DNA of 64,000 bases from Amaurobius ferox (GCA_951213105.1 OX578150.1:24804022-24868021); one strand, 5' to 3'; positions 36,289 through 47,402 are shown, counted from the first letter of the stretch. The notes: generated by a model from the letters alone, not told the origin. Numbers and translations: made by a program.

Positions 36289-36752
36289 GGGGGGAGTAAG
36301 TCTCTCCCTGCGTCCGACAAAAGCGTTAACCCCTGAACAATGGCCTATAGTCTATTCAGGTGGCATTCGAGCTAAATTGCAGTTAACACAGCCATTCAAA
36401 AGGCAAGCAGAAAATTTGAAGTCAAAGTTGCTCCTCCCGATGTATGAGTTGTGACGTTACCAGATCCCAAAAAAGACTCAGTTCCGGTCGCCCCGTTTCG
36501 GGTGCGCTTTGATTGATAAAGATCTGCTTTGTGGTCTCGAATTGAATCCACGGAAACCGTTTGGATTCCGTTAGGATACAGACTGAGATAGCTGGAATAT
36601 AGTTCGAAGAGGGTGTCTCATTTGGCAGAGACGGGACGTGGGGTTTGACAAGTGCCTTTATACACCTCCACGTGGTTCCCCCTGGACACCAATACGGTGA
36701 CGAACGTGTAAAGGTTAATTTTTGGCAAGTTTTAAACTAGGATTTGAATTAG

Positions 36753-36779
36753 AAGTAGAGAAAACTTTTTTCTCTACTT
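36753..36779 (+). other. Family B 5'UTR hairpin
   Basis: Perfect 12-bp stem AAGTAGAGAAAA / TTTTCTCTACTT with a CTT loop. In B1 and in the 19.1-kb fragment the stem is AAGAAGAG.../...CTCTTCTT: the paired T-A has become A-T, so pairing is kept. A second weaker hairpin (GGAGA/TCTCC) follows about 60 bp later. Confidence 0.7.
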
Positions 36780-36900
36780 TTTTTTTTTTTTATCAAAAAT
36801 TTTTTTCTAAGTTCTGATTTGGATTTAGGAAGGGGAGAAAAATCTCCTTTTCTTTTTTTTATTTCAAAATTTTTCTAAGTTTTTGATAGATATTTGGAAA

Positions 36901-38778
36901 ATGGGTGGCAAAAATAATGAAGTGGAAATAGGAATGGAGAAAGACGGTTGCGATGGCAATGGCCTCATGCCAGTACAGGAAAATTTGGACATTAGTGAGT
37001 TGAAGGCATGACTTACTGAGATGGAAGACCTTCTCACTGAGAAGGAAAAGTCCATCGGTAAGACTAATGTAAGTCGACTCGTGATGCTCTACAACAAAAT
37101 GTTCGGTTTTTGTGAACGACACAGTAGGGAGGCTGAGTGTTGTAGGACTCGGATCGTGGATCTTGAGTTGGCGGTGAGACTCGCAGAGTCCCCGAGGGAG
37201 AAGATAGAAAAGGAGTACATCTCCCAGATTGAGTCCCTATTCCAGAAGGAACGGGTTCACCTGAGGGAGTTGTACTCAGCTCAGTCCAAAGCCCTAGCCG
37301 CTGACTTGAGAGAAGCGTCTTTTGCGATTGATAAGGTTACTGGAAATATAGAGCTTAGTGAGGTAGAATCAGATACAAACATAAACTTAAAGAACTATAG
37401 GGTTAGGAGTAAGGAAATAGAAATAGAACTAATGAAAACTTTAATTGTAGAAAAACTAAATGAAAGGAATAGCAAAATAATAGTAGAGGGAGTATCAGAA
37501 TTAAGAGAAATATTAAACAGTCAACAAGTAAAACTAATAGCTCAGGAAGTTAAAATAAGGGAACTTGAGGAAATGGAAGAAAAAAGGAAAAAGGAATGGG
37601 AGGAAAGATTAAGAGCTAGGAAAATAGAACTAGAGAAAGAGGATAAGGTTAGAGAAGAAGAAAGGGAAAAGGAAAGGGAAGCTAGATATAAATCTCTATA
37701 TAAAGCACCCCCTAGGATAATAAATGACAAAGTAAGTGAAGTTCCTCCTGAGAATAGAGAACCAATGAAAAAGACAAGCACTCCTAAAATTAAACCTCCT
37801 GTTAGACTTCAAACTAAAGAACAGGCGCGGCCGAGTTTCGCCCCCCCTGATAGAAGGGATAGGGAAATGAATTATCCCCCTCTTTACGCTAGGGCAGCTG
37901 CTAGACCACCCCAGTTCAGACCGTTTGATAGGGCACCTCCTTTTAGGCAAGCTGATAGGGCTCCTCTTTACAGGCCGGCTGATAGGGCTCCGCATACATT
38001 TCACAGATTAGATCAGGTTAGGAAGCCATGCGATGAAGTGATCCTGGTTTATCCTGCAAAGGACCAGGAACTGTCAGCTCAGGACACGAGGAGGCATCTT
38101 CAAGATAATTTAGATCCTGCAAAACTAAAGATAGGAATAAAGGATGTCAAACAAATAGGAAAGGGAGGAGTACTAATTGAGCTTAACTCATCAGAAGATA
38201 AAGTGAAGCTAGACAGGGAACTAAAAAGCAATAAAAAGATAATAGACAAGTTAGAGGTTGTAGACCCGAAAAAGAGGCTCCCTAAAATTATAATATACGA
38301 TGTACCCACTGAAATCACCAAAGAACAGTTAATAGAAGGTATAGAAACTCAGAATGAGGGAATAAAACCAAAAGAAAGTGAAATAATGTTCAAAATAGAA
38401 AAGGGGGGAAGACATCACTGGGTCTTAGAGGTATCCCCGGAAAACTTTAAACAGATGCAAAGTATGGGAAAATTAAACATCTCTTGGGGAAGTTTTGGAT
38501 TAAAGGTATTTAAACAGGTCATGCGCTGTTTTAACTGTTTAAGGTTCGGTCACACCAAACAGCGTTGTGATAGGAAAAAAGTATGTAACTTCTGCGGCAA
38601 AGAAAACCACGACATAAAAGAATGTAATGCTAAGATCCCTAAATGTATAAACTGTCATGAGCATAATGTTAGATTTGGGGATAAATTAATAACAAGACAT
38701 CCGGGTTTAGACGGGAAATGCCCCATAAAAACTTTGGAACTTAGAAACCAGGAAAAAAGAACTAACTATGGGAAATAA
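36901..38778 (+). pseudogene. Family B ORF1, copy B2, one nonsense codon
   Basis: A 625-codon nucleic-acid-binding ORF1 with a TGA at 37009-37011 (TTA in B3); otherwise open to 38778. Order: acidic N-terminus; coiled coil (about residues 85-260) rich in E/K/R; arginine/proline linker with repeats RPFDRAPPFRQADRAP; RRM-like segments (EVILVYPAKDQ, KIIIYDVPTEI); CCHC knuckles CFNCLRFGHTKQRC and CNFCGKENHDIKEC, and a third C-rich unit starting CINC. An ATG at 37021 just after the stop could start a 585-residue product. The stop overlaps ORF2 as TAATG. Confidence 0.88.
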
Positions 38779-41403
38779 TGAATAATACAAACTTAAAAAC
38801 AATAAATCTAGCCCAGATCAACTTAGGTAACGCCAAAGCCGCAATGGCGCAGCATAAAATTGACTCTGGGGACTTTGATTACATATTAATACAGGAACCC
38901 TATTCAAAAGATGGAATTATCCTCGGAACAAAATTCAGCAGTAGAGTAATACATACAAATATAGAAACCCCTAAAGCGGGAATAATAGTTAATTAAAATA
39001 AATATAGCTACGTAGAAGTAATTAATACTGCAACAGTGGTAGGCATAATAATTAAACTAGACAGACCGGTCCTGCTCGTCTCTTGTTATTGCCCACCTAA
39101 CAGTAATATAGAAAACGAACTAAACATACTAGAAACATTAATTTCCAAATATCCAGTTTTAGACATAGTAATCTCTGGGGATTTTAATGCTAAAAGCCTA
39201 GTTTGGGGACAAGACAAAGAAAATCCGCGAGGTAAACACGTATTGGATTTCGTCGCAGCACAGTTCCTCGTAATTGAGAACGATCCGTTCTCCCCCCCAA
39301 CATTTTCTTGTAGCAGGGGAAGAAGCTGGGTAGACTTGACCTTGACAAGGTCCGCGTCAGGAAGAGACTTAATCTCAGATTGGACTGTTAGAGACATGGT
39401 TACCTGCAGCGATCATCAGCTGATCACGTTCAAACTAAACTCTAATTTCTCTCCCCCAGCCTTCGAAAGATATAGACCTAAAAACATAAACTTCTTTAAA
39501 CTTAAGTTTGAATTAAATAAAATATGGGAAAATTGCACAAACTTGGAAACAGAAGAATTGGAAAACCTGATAGGATCTCTGACAAGTCAGATTCAAAGCG
39601 CGTGCAAATACTCTTCAAAAGAAAGTAAAAACATTAACGTTAAAAGTAAAGTTCCCTGGTGGAACACTAAAATATATATAACTAGAAAAAAGGTTAGAGC
39701 TCATAGGAGAAAATATCAAAAATCAACAGGCGAAGACAGAGAAAAGTTAAAAATAGAATACAAAAAAGAATTGGCAAAATACAAAAGATTAATATTAAAA
39801 TCTAAAGAAGATTGCTGGCGAGCATATCTGAACTCTGTAACTCCAAAGAATGCTTTCGGAACACATTACACTATTGCTAGAGGTAAAGCCGTCAAACCAA
39901 CTAAAATATCTCTTCTCAAAAAAGATGACGGAACAATGACGGAAGACGTGCAGTACACAATAGACGAACTATTAAAAACTTTCTTTAAAATAGACTCACA
40001 ACAGAATGAGACAACAATCCAAAAATTAATTAGAAATAGCATAAATGAGGAAAACAATAACAATACTGAAGATGATCCCCCCTTTACCATCGAAGAAGTT
40101 CAAGATACTCTTAGAGGCATGAACAGGGGGAAAGCTCCGGGATGGGAAGGAATTCCGCTTGAGGTTCTAGAGCACTTCTTTTACGCGGATAGAACAAAAT
40201 TTACTAGGGTTCTTAATAGATGCCTGGAAGAATCCCTTTTTCCAAAACAATGGAAGAGAGCAATTCTGGTACTCTTTAACAAAGAGGGCAAGGCTCCTTC
40301 TGATCCAAACAGCTACAGACCAATTTGTCTACTGACGGCCTGGAGCAAAGTATTGGACAGGTTAGTAACCACCAGAGTACAGACATATTTACTAAAAAAT
40401 GGTAGGATGAATGATAATCAATTTGGCTTTACCCAGGGAAAAAGTACAGAAGATGCACTTAATGCAGTAGTCAATAAAATCAGAAACAATAAAAGTAATA
40501 AACTAATAACGGCAATCGTTTCCCTGGATATTAAAGGTGCGTTTAATAACCTCTGGTGGACAGCAATATTGAGAGCTCTCAGGAAGAAAAAGATTCCTGA
40601 TAACTTATTCAAAATTATAAATAGTTTTCTAAGTGACAGAAGTGTCACTGTCAGGACTCCAGCTGAAATTACTCATAGGTATAACTGCGGATGCCCACAA
40701 GGCTCAAATTCTGGTCCTCTACTCTGGAACCTTGTGGCTGATGAAGCTCTCCATTTATTTAGCAATAACTCTTTCGTACGCATCCAGGCATATGCGGATG
40801 ATTTCATACTAATTGTAAGTGCAAGCTCTAGACCCAAGTTGCAACTAGAAACCAATAGGGCGCTAAAAACATTAAATAACTGGAGTAAAAGCGTTAAACT
40901 AGAATTCAGCTCCGAAAAATCTAAGGTTATGATAGTTGCTAAAGCAGGAATTATGAGAACGTTGCCCACGATTAAGTTGGGAGAGACCACAATTAAAAAT
41001 TCAAACGAAATAAAATATTTAGGAATTACCATAGATAGAAAATTAAACTGGACACAACACGTGAAAAACTTAAAAGAAAAAATAGGAATGTTAAATAATA
41101 ATCTAAAAAGAATAAGCAGGGTGTCATGGGGTCTAAAAGGAAATACACTAAAAGCAATTTATGCAGGAGCAACAGAGAGACTGATAGCTTACGGAAGTAG
41201 TATATGGTGGGACAGTGGCTCAAGAGTAGCCAATAAAATTAAAGTAGAATCAATACAACGTCAGACACTGCTAATGATCGCGAGATGTTATAGAACAGTA
41301 GCAACAAGCGCGTTGCAGGTTTTGACAGGCATACCACCACTCCCATTAACGTTAGACATAGAAAGCAAAATTGTAAAAGCATTTAAATTTAAAGAAAACT
41401 TGG
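38778..41403 (+). pseudogene. Family B ORF2, copy B2, part 1 (EN and RT)
   Basis: Starts at the TAATG overlap. One TAA at 38994-38996 (CAA elsewhere) interrupts the endonuclease; the frame is otherwise open to the A3 insertion at 41404. EN motifs: AQINLGNA, IQEPYS, ISGDFNAKS, CSDHQLI. RT motifs: RGKAPGWEGIP, SLDIKGAFNN, CPQGSNSGPLLWN, and AYADDF at 40788-40805. Post-RT LGITIDRKLNW is typical. The protein would nick target DNA and reverse transcribe element RNA. Confidence 0.9.
41391..41403 (+). repeat. A3 target-site duplication, copy 1
   Basis: AAAGAAAACTTGG, repeated exactly at 47403-47415. It lies in the B2 ORF2 codons for KENL. Confidence 0.92.
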
Positions 41404-41608
41404 TTGGTTGGTTGGTTGATTTAGGATTTTTGGCACAAGATCCAAAGAGGATATGCTGCGCCGGACATATGGTACTAAAATACAGATAAAGGTAAAGAAT
41501 AAAAACAAGTGTATAATCTAAAAAGTTGTATGACTAAAACAAGACAATGCAAGAGGGATAAAGATGGAAACAAGATGAAAAAGGTTAAAAAGGTGATAGG
41601 AAGTGAAT

Positions 41609-44600
41609 TTAAATATGATGGTAAAACCCAATGTCTAATAAGAATGGAAAAATCCCTGAATGAGGGTTTTCTCCGATCAATTCCGTCAAAGTTAGAGTAT
41701 ACGTTTTAAAATGTTTAAAACGAAACTGTTTATATTTAGGACAAGTAATTAGAATATGTTTTACACTTGCTGCGGTTTGACAAACATTACAAAGGGGTTC
41801 AATTTCTCCTAAAAGTAAATGCCTGTGAGTAAAACGAGTGTGACCAATGCGCAAACGAGTTAAAATTACATCCAGTTTCCTACATTGGAAACTAGTCCAT
41901 TTTTGTACCAAGGGCTTTATCTCGAGCAACTTATTATCAGCTTGCTGATTCCAGGAATACTGCCATTTGTCATGAATATTTTTTAGAACAAATTGTTTGA
42001 TGTCGGTCAAAGGGATAGTCAGACTCAAAGTTTGAGTAGCTGATTTAGCAGCAATGTCTGCTAAATCATTTCCTTTGATGCCAACATGTCCTGGGACCCA
42101 ACAGAATTTAGTATGGTATCCTTGCTCCTTCAGACGATGCTCATACTTAAGGATATCAGAGGCAATGTGATAATTCATAGCTCTCTTCGATGACAAAAGC
42201 TGTAATGAACTCAATGAGTCAGTATATATAATGTGCTTTTTGGACTTTTGATAAGAGATGAAGATTAGGGACTGGTAAATAGCCATAATCTCAGCTGTAA
42301 AAATGGAGCAAGATGCATGTAGTTTATAAGACTTTATAGTATTGTTGCAAACATAAGCTAGACCAACGTAATCTCCTGCTTTGGAACCATCTGTAAAAAC
42401 AGGAGTAAACTCCTTATACAGATTCCTATGTTCAGCAAACAATTGCACATAAATAGACGGAATGGTGTTAGTCTTCGTAAAATTACAAAAAGGGTTGAGA
42501 AAGGTGAAATTGTTAACATACCATGGAGGTGTTTCAAAAAACTTTGTTTTTCGAACATAAAGCTCTACTAAAGGGGTACTTTCTACTATATTGCGTATCC
42601 GCTTGCCAAAAATAGGAATGCATGAAGGTCTGTGGTCATACAGTCGATCATAATGATCATCAAGGAATGCACGTTGTAACGGATGGTTATGTACGGACAT
42701 GATACGAAAATAATAATTCAGTGCCAGCTGTTCACGCCTTAATTGTAAACATGGCTCATTAGAGACAGCATATATGCTTTGAACTGGAGATGTCCTAAAG
42801 GCTCCTGAGCATATACGTAATGCCTTATGGTGAATTGGATCAAGCTTTTTTAGCACTGATGTTCGTGCTGATCCATACACAGAACAACCATAATCTAGTT
42901 TTGACCGAATAACAGCTCTGTAGATGCGAAGCATGGAAGTAAGATCTGCACCCCATTTAGTATTTGAGAGGACTTTTAAGATGTTAAGAGCTTTCTCACA
43001 TTTATTTCGCAGTTTCTGAATGTGGGGCAAGAAAGTAAGCTTTTTATCGAACCAAACCCCCAGAAATTTTATTTCCTCTACTACAGCAATCTTTACACCT
43101 CCCATAAAGATTTCTGGGGGTGAGTGGATACCACGTTTTCTGGTGAAATGAACACAACAAGTCTTTTGAGTGGAAAACCCGTACCCATTCACATTTGCCC
43201 ATCGTAAGATGTTATTTACGGCGGTTTGACATTGTCTTTCCACAGTACGCATATCGTGAGCTTGGTAGGCAACTTGCAGATCATCCACATACAGACTTTT
43301 ATGGACAGACACCGGCAAACTGTTTAAAAGACTATTTATTTTTATATTAAAGAGTGTCACACTCAAGACACTTCCTTGTGGCACACCCTCCTCTTGTACG
43401 TGTGTGCGTGAGAGTGTTGAACCAATGCGCACTTGGAATGTCCTGTGTGATAAAAAGTTTTGAATAAAAATAGGAAGATTACCTTTTAGATTAAAATCAT
43501 AAATGTCCTTAATAATACCGTAGCGCCATGTTCGATCATAGGCTTTGTCAATATCAAAAAAAATTGAGACTAAATGATTTCTCCTAAGAAAGGCGGTCCT
43601 AATTTGTGATTCTAATGAGGTAAGATTATCAATGGTAGATCTACCTCGACGAAAGCCACTTTGGTGGGGTGAGAATAACTTGTTACTCTCTAAAAAGTGT
43701 ACAAGCCTGGCATTAACCATTTTTTCTAGAAGTTTACATACACAGCTTGTGAGAGCTATAGGTCGATAACTTAAAGGGCTTTGAGGGTCCTTACCCGGTT
43801 TTAAAATGGGAATTGTGATGGCTCTTTGCCATGACCTAGGGAATTTATGTTCATGCCAAATTCTGTTAAACAGGTATAAGAGGTTCAATATGGAGTAATG
43901 GGAGAGGTGTTTAAGCATGAGATAGTTAATTTTATCAGGTCCACTGCAAGTTCTGTGTGTTTGGGACAAAACAGTCACCAACTCTGACATTGTAAAGTGC
44001 ATGTTATAAGGTAAGTTTCTAGCTTCTGGGAAAACAATAGGTTTATTTTCAGACTTAAGTTTGTGTTTTAAAAACGGTTCAGAGTAATTTGATGCATTTG
44101 AAATATTTGCAAATTCTTTGGCAATTTCATTTGCAATGTCATATGGCGAACTTATAGTCGTGCTATTATGATTTAGAATGGCTATGGAGTGATTACTATA
44201 ATTCCCTGTACACTTTTTGACTTTCTCCCATAGAATTTTACTAGAAGTGGAAGATGTTATTTCACTAACATATTTTTCCCATGACTCTTTCTGCCTTCTT
44301 CTGCGTATCCTGCGAGCAAAAGCTTTTGCATGTTTAAATGCAGTTAGGTTTTCAGTGGTAGGAGACTTCCTGAAAATTGACCAAGCTTTCTTTTGCTTTT
44401 TATAAGCCTCACGACATTCTTCATTCCACCAAGGGAAGCGATGCTTAGATATATTACCTGTACGTTTTGGAATTGCAGCATCAGCAGCCTCTATAAGAAC
44501 ACCTGTCACATTTTCTACAGCTGTATCAATGTCAGTGCTTTGAACAGCTTCATCAGTGATCAGGGCAAGGGAAGTAAACTTCGCCCAATCAGCTTTTGAA

Positions 44601-45286
44601 AATATGTATTGAGATTGTTTGATAGTCGATCTGAATTGACTGTTAGAGAGAATGATAGGGTAGTGGTCACTATTGTGAAGATCTTTATCAACTGTAAAGT
44701 TCCAGTAAGGAAAGAGAGAGGGTGAACAGATGGCAAGGTCAATACTGTGAAAAGTCTTACTAGGTTGGTGAAAATAGGTGAATTCATTATTGTTAAAAAT
44801 GCATAAGCTGTGATCACTGACACATTGCTCAATTTGTTGTCCTCTGCAATTTGTGTCTAGACTTCCCCAAAGGGGATTGTGGCCATTAAAGTCACCGAGT
44901 ATCACAAATGGTGCAGGAAGTTGGCGAATCAAATTATCAAGTTCTCTAGAACTTATGTGATCATTTGGTGGTAAGTAAATACAGCATACAGTAATCAATC
45001 TATTTACATGGATCCGAACAGCAACAGTTTGTAGATTTGTGGCGAGTTGTAATACAGAAGAAGGGTAGTCTTGTGAGACTAACAAAGCAACTCCCCCAGA
45101 TACTCTACTGTTCATATTAAAATCTTTACGGATACAATTAAAATTTTTAATATTAAAATTACTACTAGATTTTAGCATAGTCTCTTGAAGGCAAATACAA
45201 ATAGGATGGAAAGTATTAATTAAATTCTTGATCTCCACCGACTTGTTCTGCAACCCTCGGCAATTCCAAGATAGTAAAAAAGCCAT
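41609..45286 (-). CDS. Family A ORF2, intact: endonuclease, reverse transcriptase, RNase H
   Basis: A 1225-residue polyprotein of a jockey/I-type LINE. The APE endonuclease occupies about residues 1-230, with N8, E35, D132, N134, D207 and H208 in WNCRG, LQET, GDFNGHN and NSDHYP. RT spans about 430-760, with FDID (D578), PQGS and YVDD (666-669). RNase H spans about 960-1085, with D966, E999, D1023 and D1078. A zinc motif C1166-x2-C-x7-H-x4-C1182 follows. No stop or frameshift occurs, and all catalytic residues are present. The ATG is 2 bp after the ORF1 stop, so translation probably depends on termination-reinitiation. Confidence 0.95.
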   Translation of the reverse strand: MAFLLSWNCRGLQNKSVEIKNLINTFHPICICLQETMLKSSSNFNIKNFNCIRKDFNMNSRVSGGVALLVSQDYPSSVLQLATNLQTVAVRIHVNRLITVCCIYLPPNDHISSRELDNLIRQLPAPFVILGDFNGHNPLWGSLDTNCRGQQIEQCVSDHSLCIFNNNEFTYFHQPSKTFHSIDLAICSPSLFPYWNFTVDKDLHNSDHYPIILSNSQFRSTIKQSQYIFSKADWAKFTSLALITDEAVQSTDIDTAVENVTGVLIEAADAAIPKRTGNISKHRFPWWNEECREAYKKQKKAWSIFRKSPTTENLTAFKHAKAFARRIRRRRQKESWEKYVSEITSSTSSKILWEKVKKCTGNYSNHSIAILNHNSTTISSPYDIANEIAKEFANISNASNYSEPFLKHKLKSENKPIVFPEARNLPYNMHFTMSELVTVLSQTHRTCSGPDKINYLMLKHLSHYSILNLLYLFNRIWHEHKFPRSWQRAITIPILKPGKDPQSPLSYRPIALTSCVCKLLEKMVNARLVHFLESNKLFSPHQSGFRRGRSTIDNLTSLESQIRTAFLRRNHLVSIFFDIDKAYDRTWRYGIIKDIYDFNLKGNLPIFIQNFLSHRTFQVRIGSTLSRTHVQEEGVPQGSVLSVTLFNIKINSLLNSLPVSVHKSLYVDDLQVAYQAHDMRTVERQCQTAVNNILRWANVNGYGFSTQKTCCVHFTRKRGIHSPPEIFMGGVKIAVVEEIKFLGVWFDKKLTFLPHIQKLRNKCEKALNILKVLSNTKWGADLTSMLRIYRAVIRSKLDYGCSVYGSARTSVLKKLDPIHHKALRICSGAFRTSPVQSIYAVSNEPCLQLRREQLALNYYFRIMSVHNHPLQRAFLDDHYDRLYDHRPSCIPIFGKRIRNIVESTPLVELYVRKTKFFETPPWYVNNFTFLNPFCNFTKTNTIPSIYVQLFAEHRNLYKEFTPVFTDGSKAGDYVGLAYVCNNTIKSYKLHASCSIFTAEIMAIYQSLIFISYQKSKKHIIYTDSLSSLQLLSSKRAMNYHIASDILKYEHRLKEQGYHTKFCWVPGHVGIKGNDLADIAAKSATQTLSLTIPLTDIKQFVLKNIHDKWQYSWNQQADNKLLEIKPLVQKWTSFQCRKLDVILTRLRIGHTRFTHRHLLLGEIEPLCNVCQTAASVKHILITCPKYKQFRFKHFKTYTLTLTELIGENPHSGIFPFLLDIGFYHHI

Positions 45287-45288
45287 AT

Positions 45289-46767
45289 TCAGGTTTTTTT
45301 CTTGGACCGATGGGAGGTGGTCTCTTTTTTCCCAGTAGACGATGAGGAAGAGGATGACACATCTGTTATCATCCCTTCATCCTCGGAAGCACACAGTTGT
45401 ACTTCGTCATCATTTTGGCTATGATTTTCTTGTATGTTTGTTTTTTTGAATGATATTTTTCCCAAAGGACTGTCTTTGGTATTCTTTAATTTATGTTTTT
45501 TGTTTGACTTTGTTTTCTCTTCTAAAGTATTGACTCCTTTTTTCCCACTGGTACTTACTACTGCAGTTTTTTGTTGTGTGAAAGCAGGTCTGAAATTGGC
45601 TAATGGGATTGAAGTTTTTTGCTTTTGTTTCGTACTTGAAACAGCAGTGTTTACAGAAGGGATAGGTTTTGTTTCGTTAGTTTGTTGGTTATGGATTATT
45701 TGCATAAAGTTTAAGTCAGGTTCGGTTTGTGTGCCTACTGATGAAATTTCAGTTTGTATGCTAGCAGATTTTGTTTGTCTGTTTCTGACAACAGATGAGT
45801 ATGATATTCCTATTTTTGGTGTTCTTGCTTCAATCAGTTTACGTGCTTCCGGGTAAGTAATATTACTGGATGTTTTTAAAGTTTGGATTTCTTTCTCAAA
45901 AACCCATTTTGGACATGAGCGGGCATAAGATGGATGATCAGCCTCGCAATTGACACATTTTGGAGTAGATGTACATCCCTCACTGTCATGTCCGTGTTCT
46001 GCACAGCGTGCACACACCACTTTAGGAGCACGACAGGAAGTTTTTGGATGTCCAAATCTCTGACAGTTGAAGCATCTTAATGGGTTTGGCACATATGGAC
46101 GTACTTGGCATCTGAGGTAAGCTACTTTTAAATGTTTAGGTAAGACTGGAGTGTCAAAAGTCAGTATAATATGTTTTGTTGGAAACATTGTTCCATCTCG
46201 TCTAACAGTGATTCGTCGCACAGAGCTAACTTTTTGGTCTTTAAGATTGTCAAGGATTTCAGTTTCTGGTACATATATAAGGTCTGGTTCGGATATAACC
46301 CCACGAGAGAAGTTCAATGTACTATGAGCAGTCACGGACACAGGAATATTTGCGAGGATGTTCATTAATAGTATATTTTTAGCTTGAGCGGTAGAGAAAA
46401 CTTTAACTAACAAGTCACCAGATCTGAGCTTTTTTATTGTTTCGACTTCCCCAACAGTACCGAGTATTCCTTTTTGAATCAAAAAGGGTGAAACGTTATT
46501 AAATGATCCGTCTATTCTTTTCATAATGAAAAACTTTGCTTCAGTTGTAGTCATTTTATGATTATCCAGTTCATTAATTCTTTGTAAACCATCTGTATTT
46601 ACGTTCATAATCCTATCAGTTTTATGTCCCAAGGATACGGAAACGCTAGAGGCATCGACTCTATCCGCCCAATTAAGATCTCCTGCCTTGGAAGGCAAGG
46701 AAGCATTAGAAATTTCACTTGAAAAGCATGAAGAACCCGAGGCCAAAAGCATTCTCGAATTCTCCAT
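45289..46767 (-). CDS. Family A ORF1, intact gag-like protein
   Basis: The ATG at 46767-46765 is preferred because ATGGAGAA also starts ORF1 in A1 and A2. The frame is open a little further upstream without an ATG. The 492-residue product has a central region (GDLLVKVFSTAQ, NFSRGVISEPDLIY), then three CCHC knuckles: CFNCQRFGHPKTSC, CARCAEHGHDSEGC and CVNCEADHPSYARSC. A low-complexity basic and serine-rich tail follows (SSSSSSTGKKE). It should coat element RNA in the retrotransposition particle. The stop is TGA at 45291-45289. Confidence 0.93.
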   Translation of the reverse strand: MENSRMLLASGSSCFSSEISNASLPSKAGDLNWADRVDASSVSVSLGHKTDRIMNVNTDGLQRINELDNHKMTTTEAKFFIMKRIDGSFNNVSPFLIQKGILGTVGEVETIKKLRSGDLLVKVFSTAQAKNILLMNILANIPVSVTAHSTLNFSRGVISEPDLIYVPETEILDNLKDQKVSSVRRITVRRDGTMFPTKHIILTFDTPVLPKHLKVAYLRCQVRPYVPNPLRCFNCQRFGHPKTSCRAPKVVCARCAEHGHDSEGCTSTPKCVNCEADHPSYARSCPKWVFEKEIQTLKTSSNITYPEARKLIEARTPKIGISYSSVVRNRQTKSASIQTEISSVGTQTEPDLNFMQIIHNQQTNETKPIPSVNTAVSSTKQKQKTSIPLANFRPAFTQQKTAVVSTSGKKGVNTLEEKTKSNKKHKLKNTKDSPLGKISFKKTNIQENHSQNDDEVQLCASEDEGMITDVSSSSSSSTGKKETTSHRSKKKT

Positions 46768-47402
46768 GCTTGTAACCACTAATAAAAAACCACGGTTTAC
46801 TTCCAGATCGATCGGAGCCCCCGCCAGACTCCGTCTCCCCACACTTTTCTAACGTGCCAAGTGTAACCGCCGGAGTCATTCTCAAAGCCAGATGATGGAG
46901 AGCGGGCCATAACGTGCACCTGGTGCACAGGGCCCATGGACCAGCAAGGATCCAAGGGGGATTTCTCGATATGAAACACTCTCCACCATCCAACCAACGC
47001 AACCAAGGGACTCACCTCTGGAACCGTTTACTGCAAACGTTTCTCGAAAGCAAAACTACTGATGCACGCAGCTCTACCCCTTTCGCATCACACCCACATG
47101 AACCCATTCCCGAGCCCAAACGGTGTACCTTACGGCAGAGGCCGAAGAGTGGTACTAGGGCCCATAGAGCAGATGTGATGTTTACTAAGGGCTCGGCATT
47201 GATGACACCAGCAGCTGAGAGGGACTAGAAACACAAAACACAAAAGGGAAACAAAAGAAAAAAGAAGGTGAAAGGAGAATAGACAAATAAAAAGAGGAGG
47301 GAAATGAAAGAGAGAGACAGAAAAAAGGAAAGAAAAAAGGATTGCTAAGGTACCTCGGGATTGCAACACCCGTATTCACTAAAGAAGTGAACCCCTGAGG
47401 GG
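46768..47402 (-). promoter_or_regulatory. Family A 5'UTR / internal promoter region (A3)
   Basis: About 635 bp between the element 5' end and the ORF1 ATG, conserved in A1 and A2. It begins with two hairpins (CCCC TCA GGGG, then TTCACT TCTTT AGTGAA) and a polypyrimidine tract. A promoter is expected in this position for LINEs, but no specific promoter motif is claimed. Confidence 0.6.
46914..47228 (+). other. Antisense open frame in the family A 5'UTR
   Basis: A 104-codon frame opposite to the element, starting MHLVHRAHGPARI. The same frame and start occur in A1 (2532-2089, 147 codons) and A2 (28657-28289, 122 codons). An 18-bp deletion in A1 keeps the frame. Whether it is translated is unknown. 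Confidence 0.35.

Larger units (their letters stand above)
41404..47402 (-). mobile_element. LINE family A, copy A3, complete, nested in B2
   Basis: About 6.0 kb on the minus strand, with 13-bp duplications at both ends. The 5' end (47402) has CCCCTCAGGGG and the polypyrimidine 5'UTR; the 3' end (41404) has AACC repeats. Both ORFs are open. It interrupts B2 ORF2 exactly between the codons for KENL and EFED, as shown by the uninterrupted B3 sequence (KENLEFENL) near 59270. Of the copies seen, this is the best candidate for recent activity. Confidence 0.95.

Noticed and set aside
37009..37011. Programmed stop-codon readthrough in B2 ORF1
   Set aside because: B1 and B3 have a leucine codon at this site, so it is a simple nonsense mutation.
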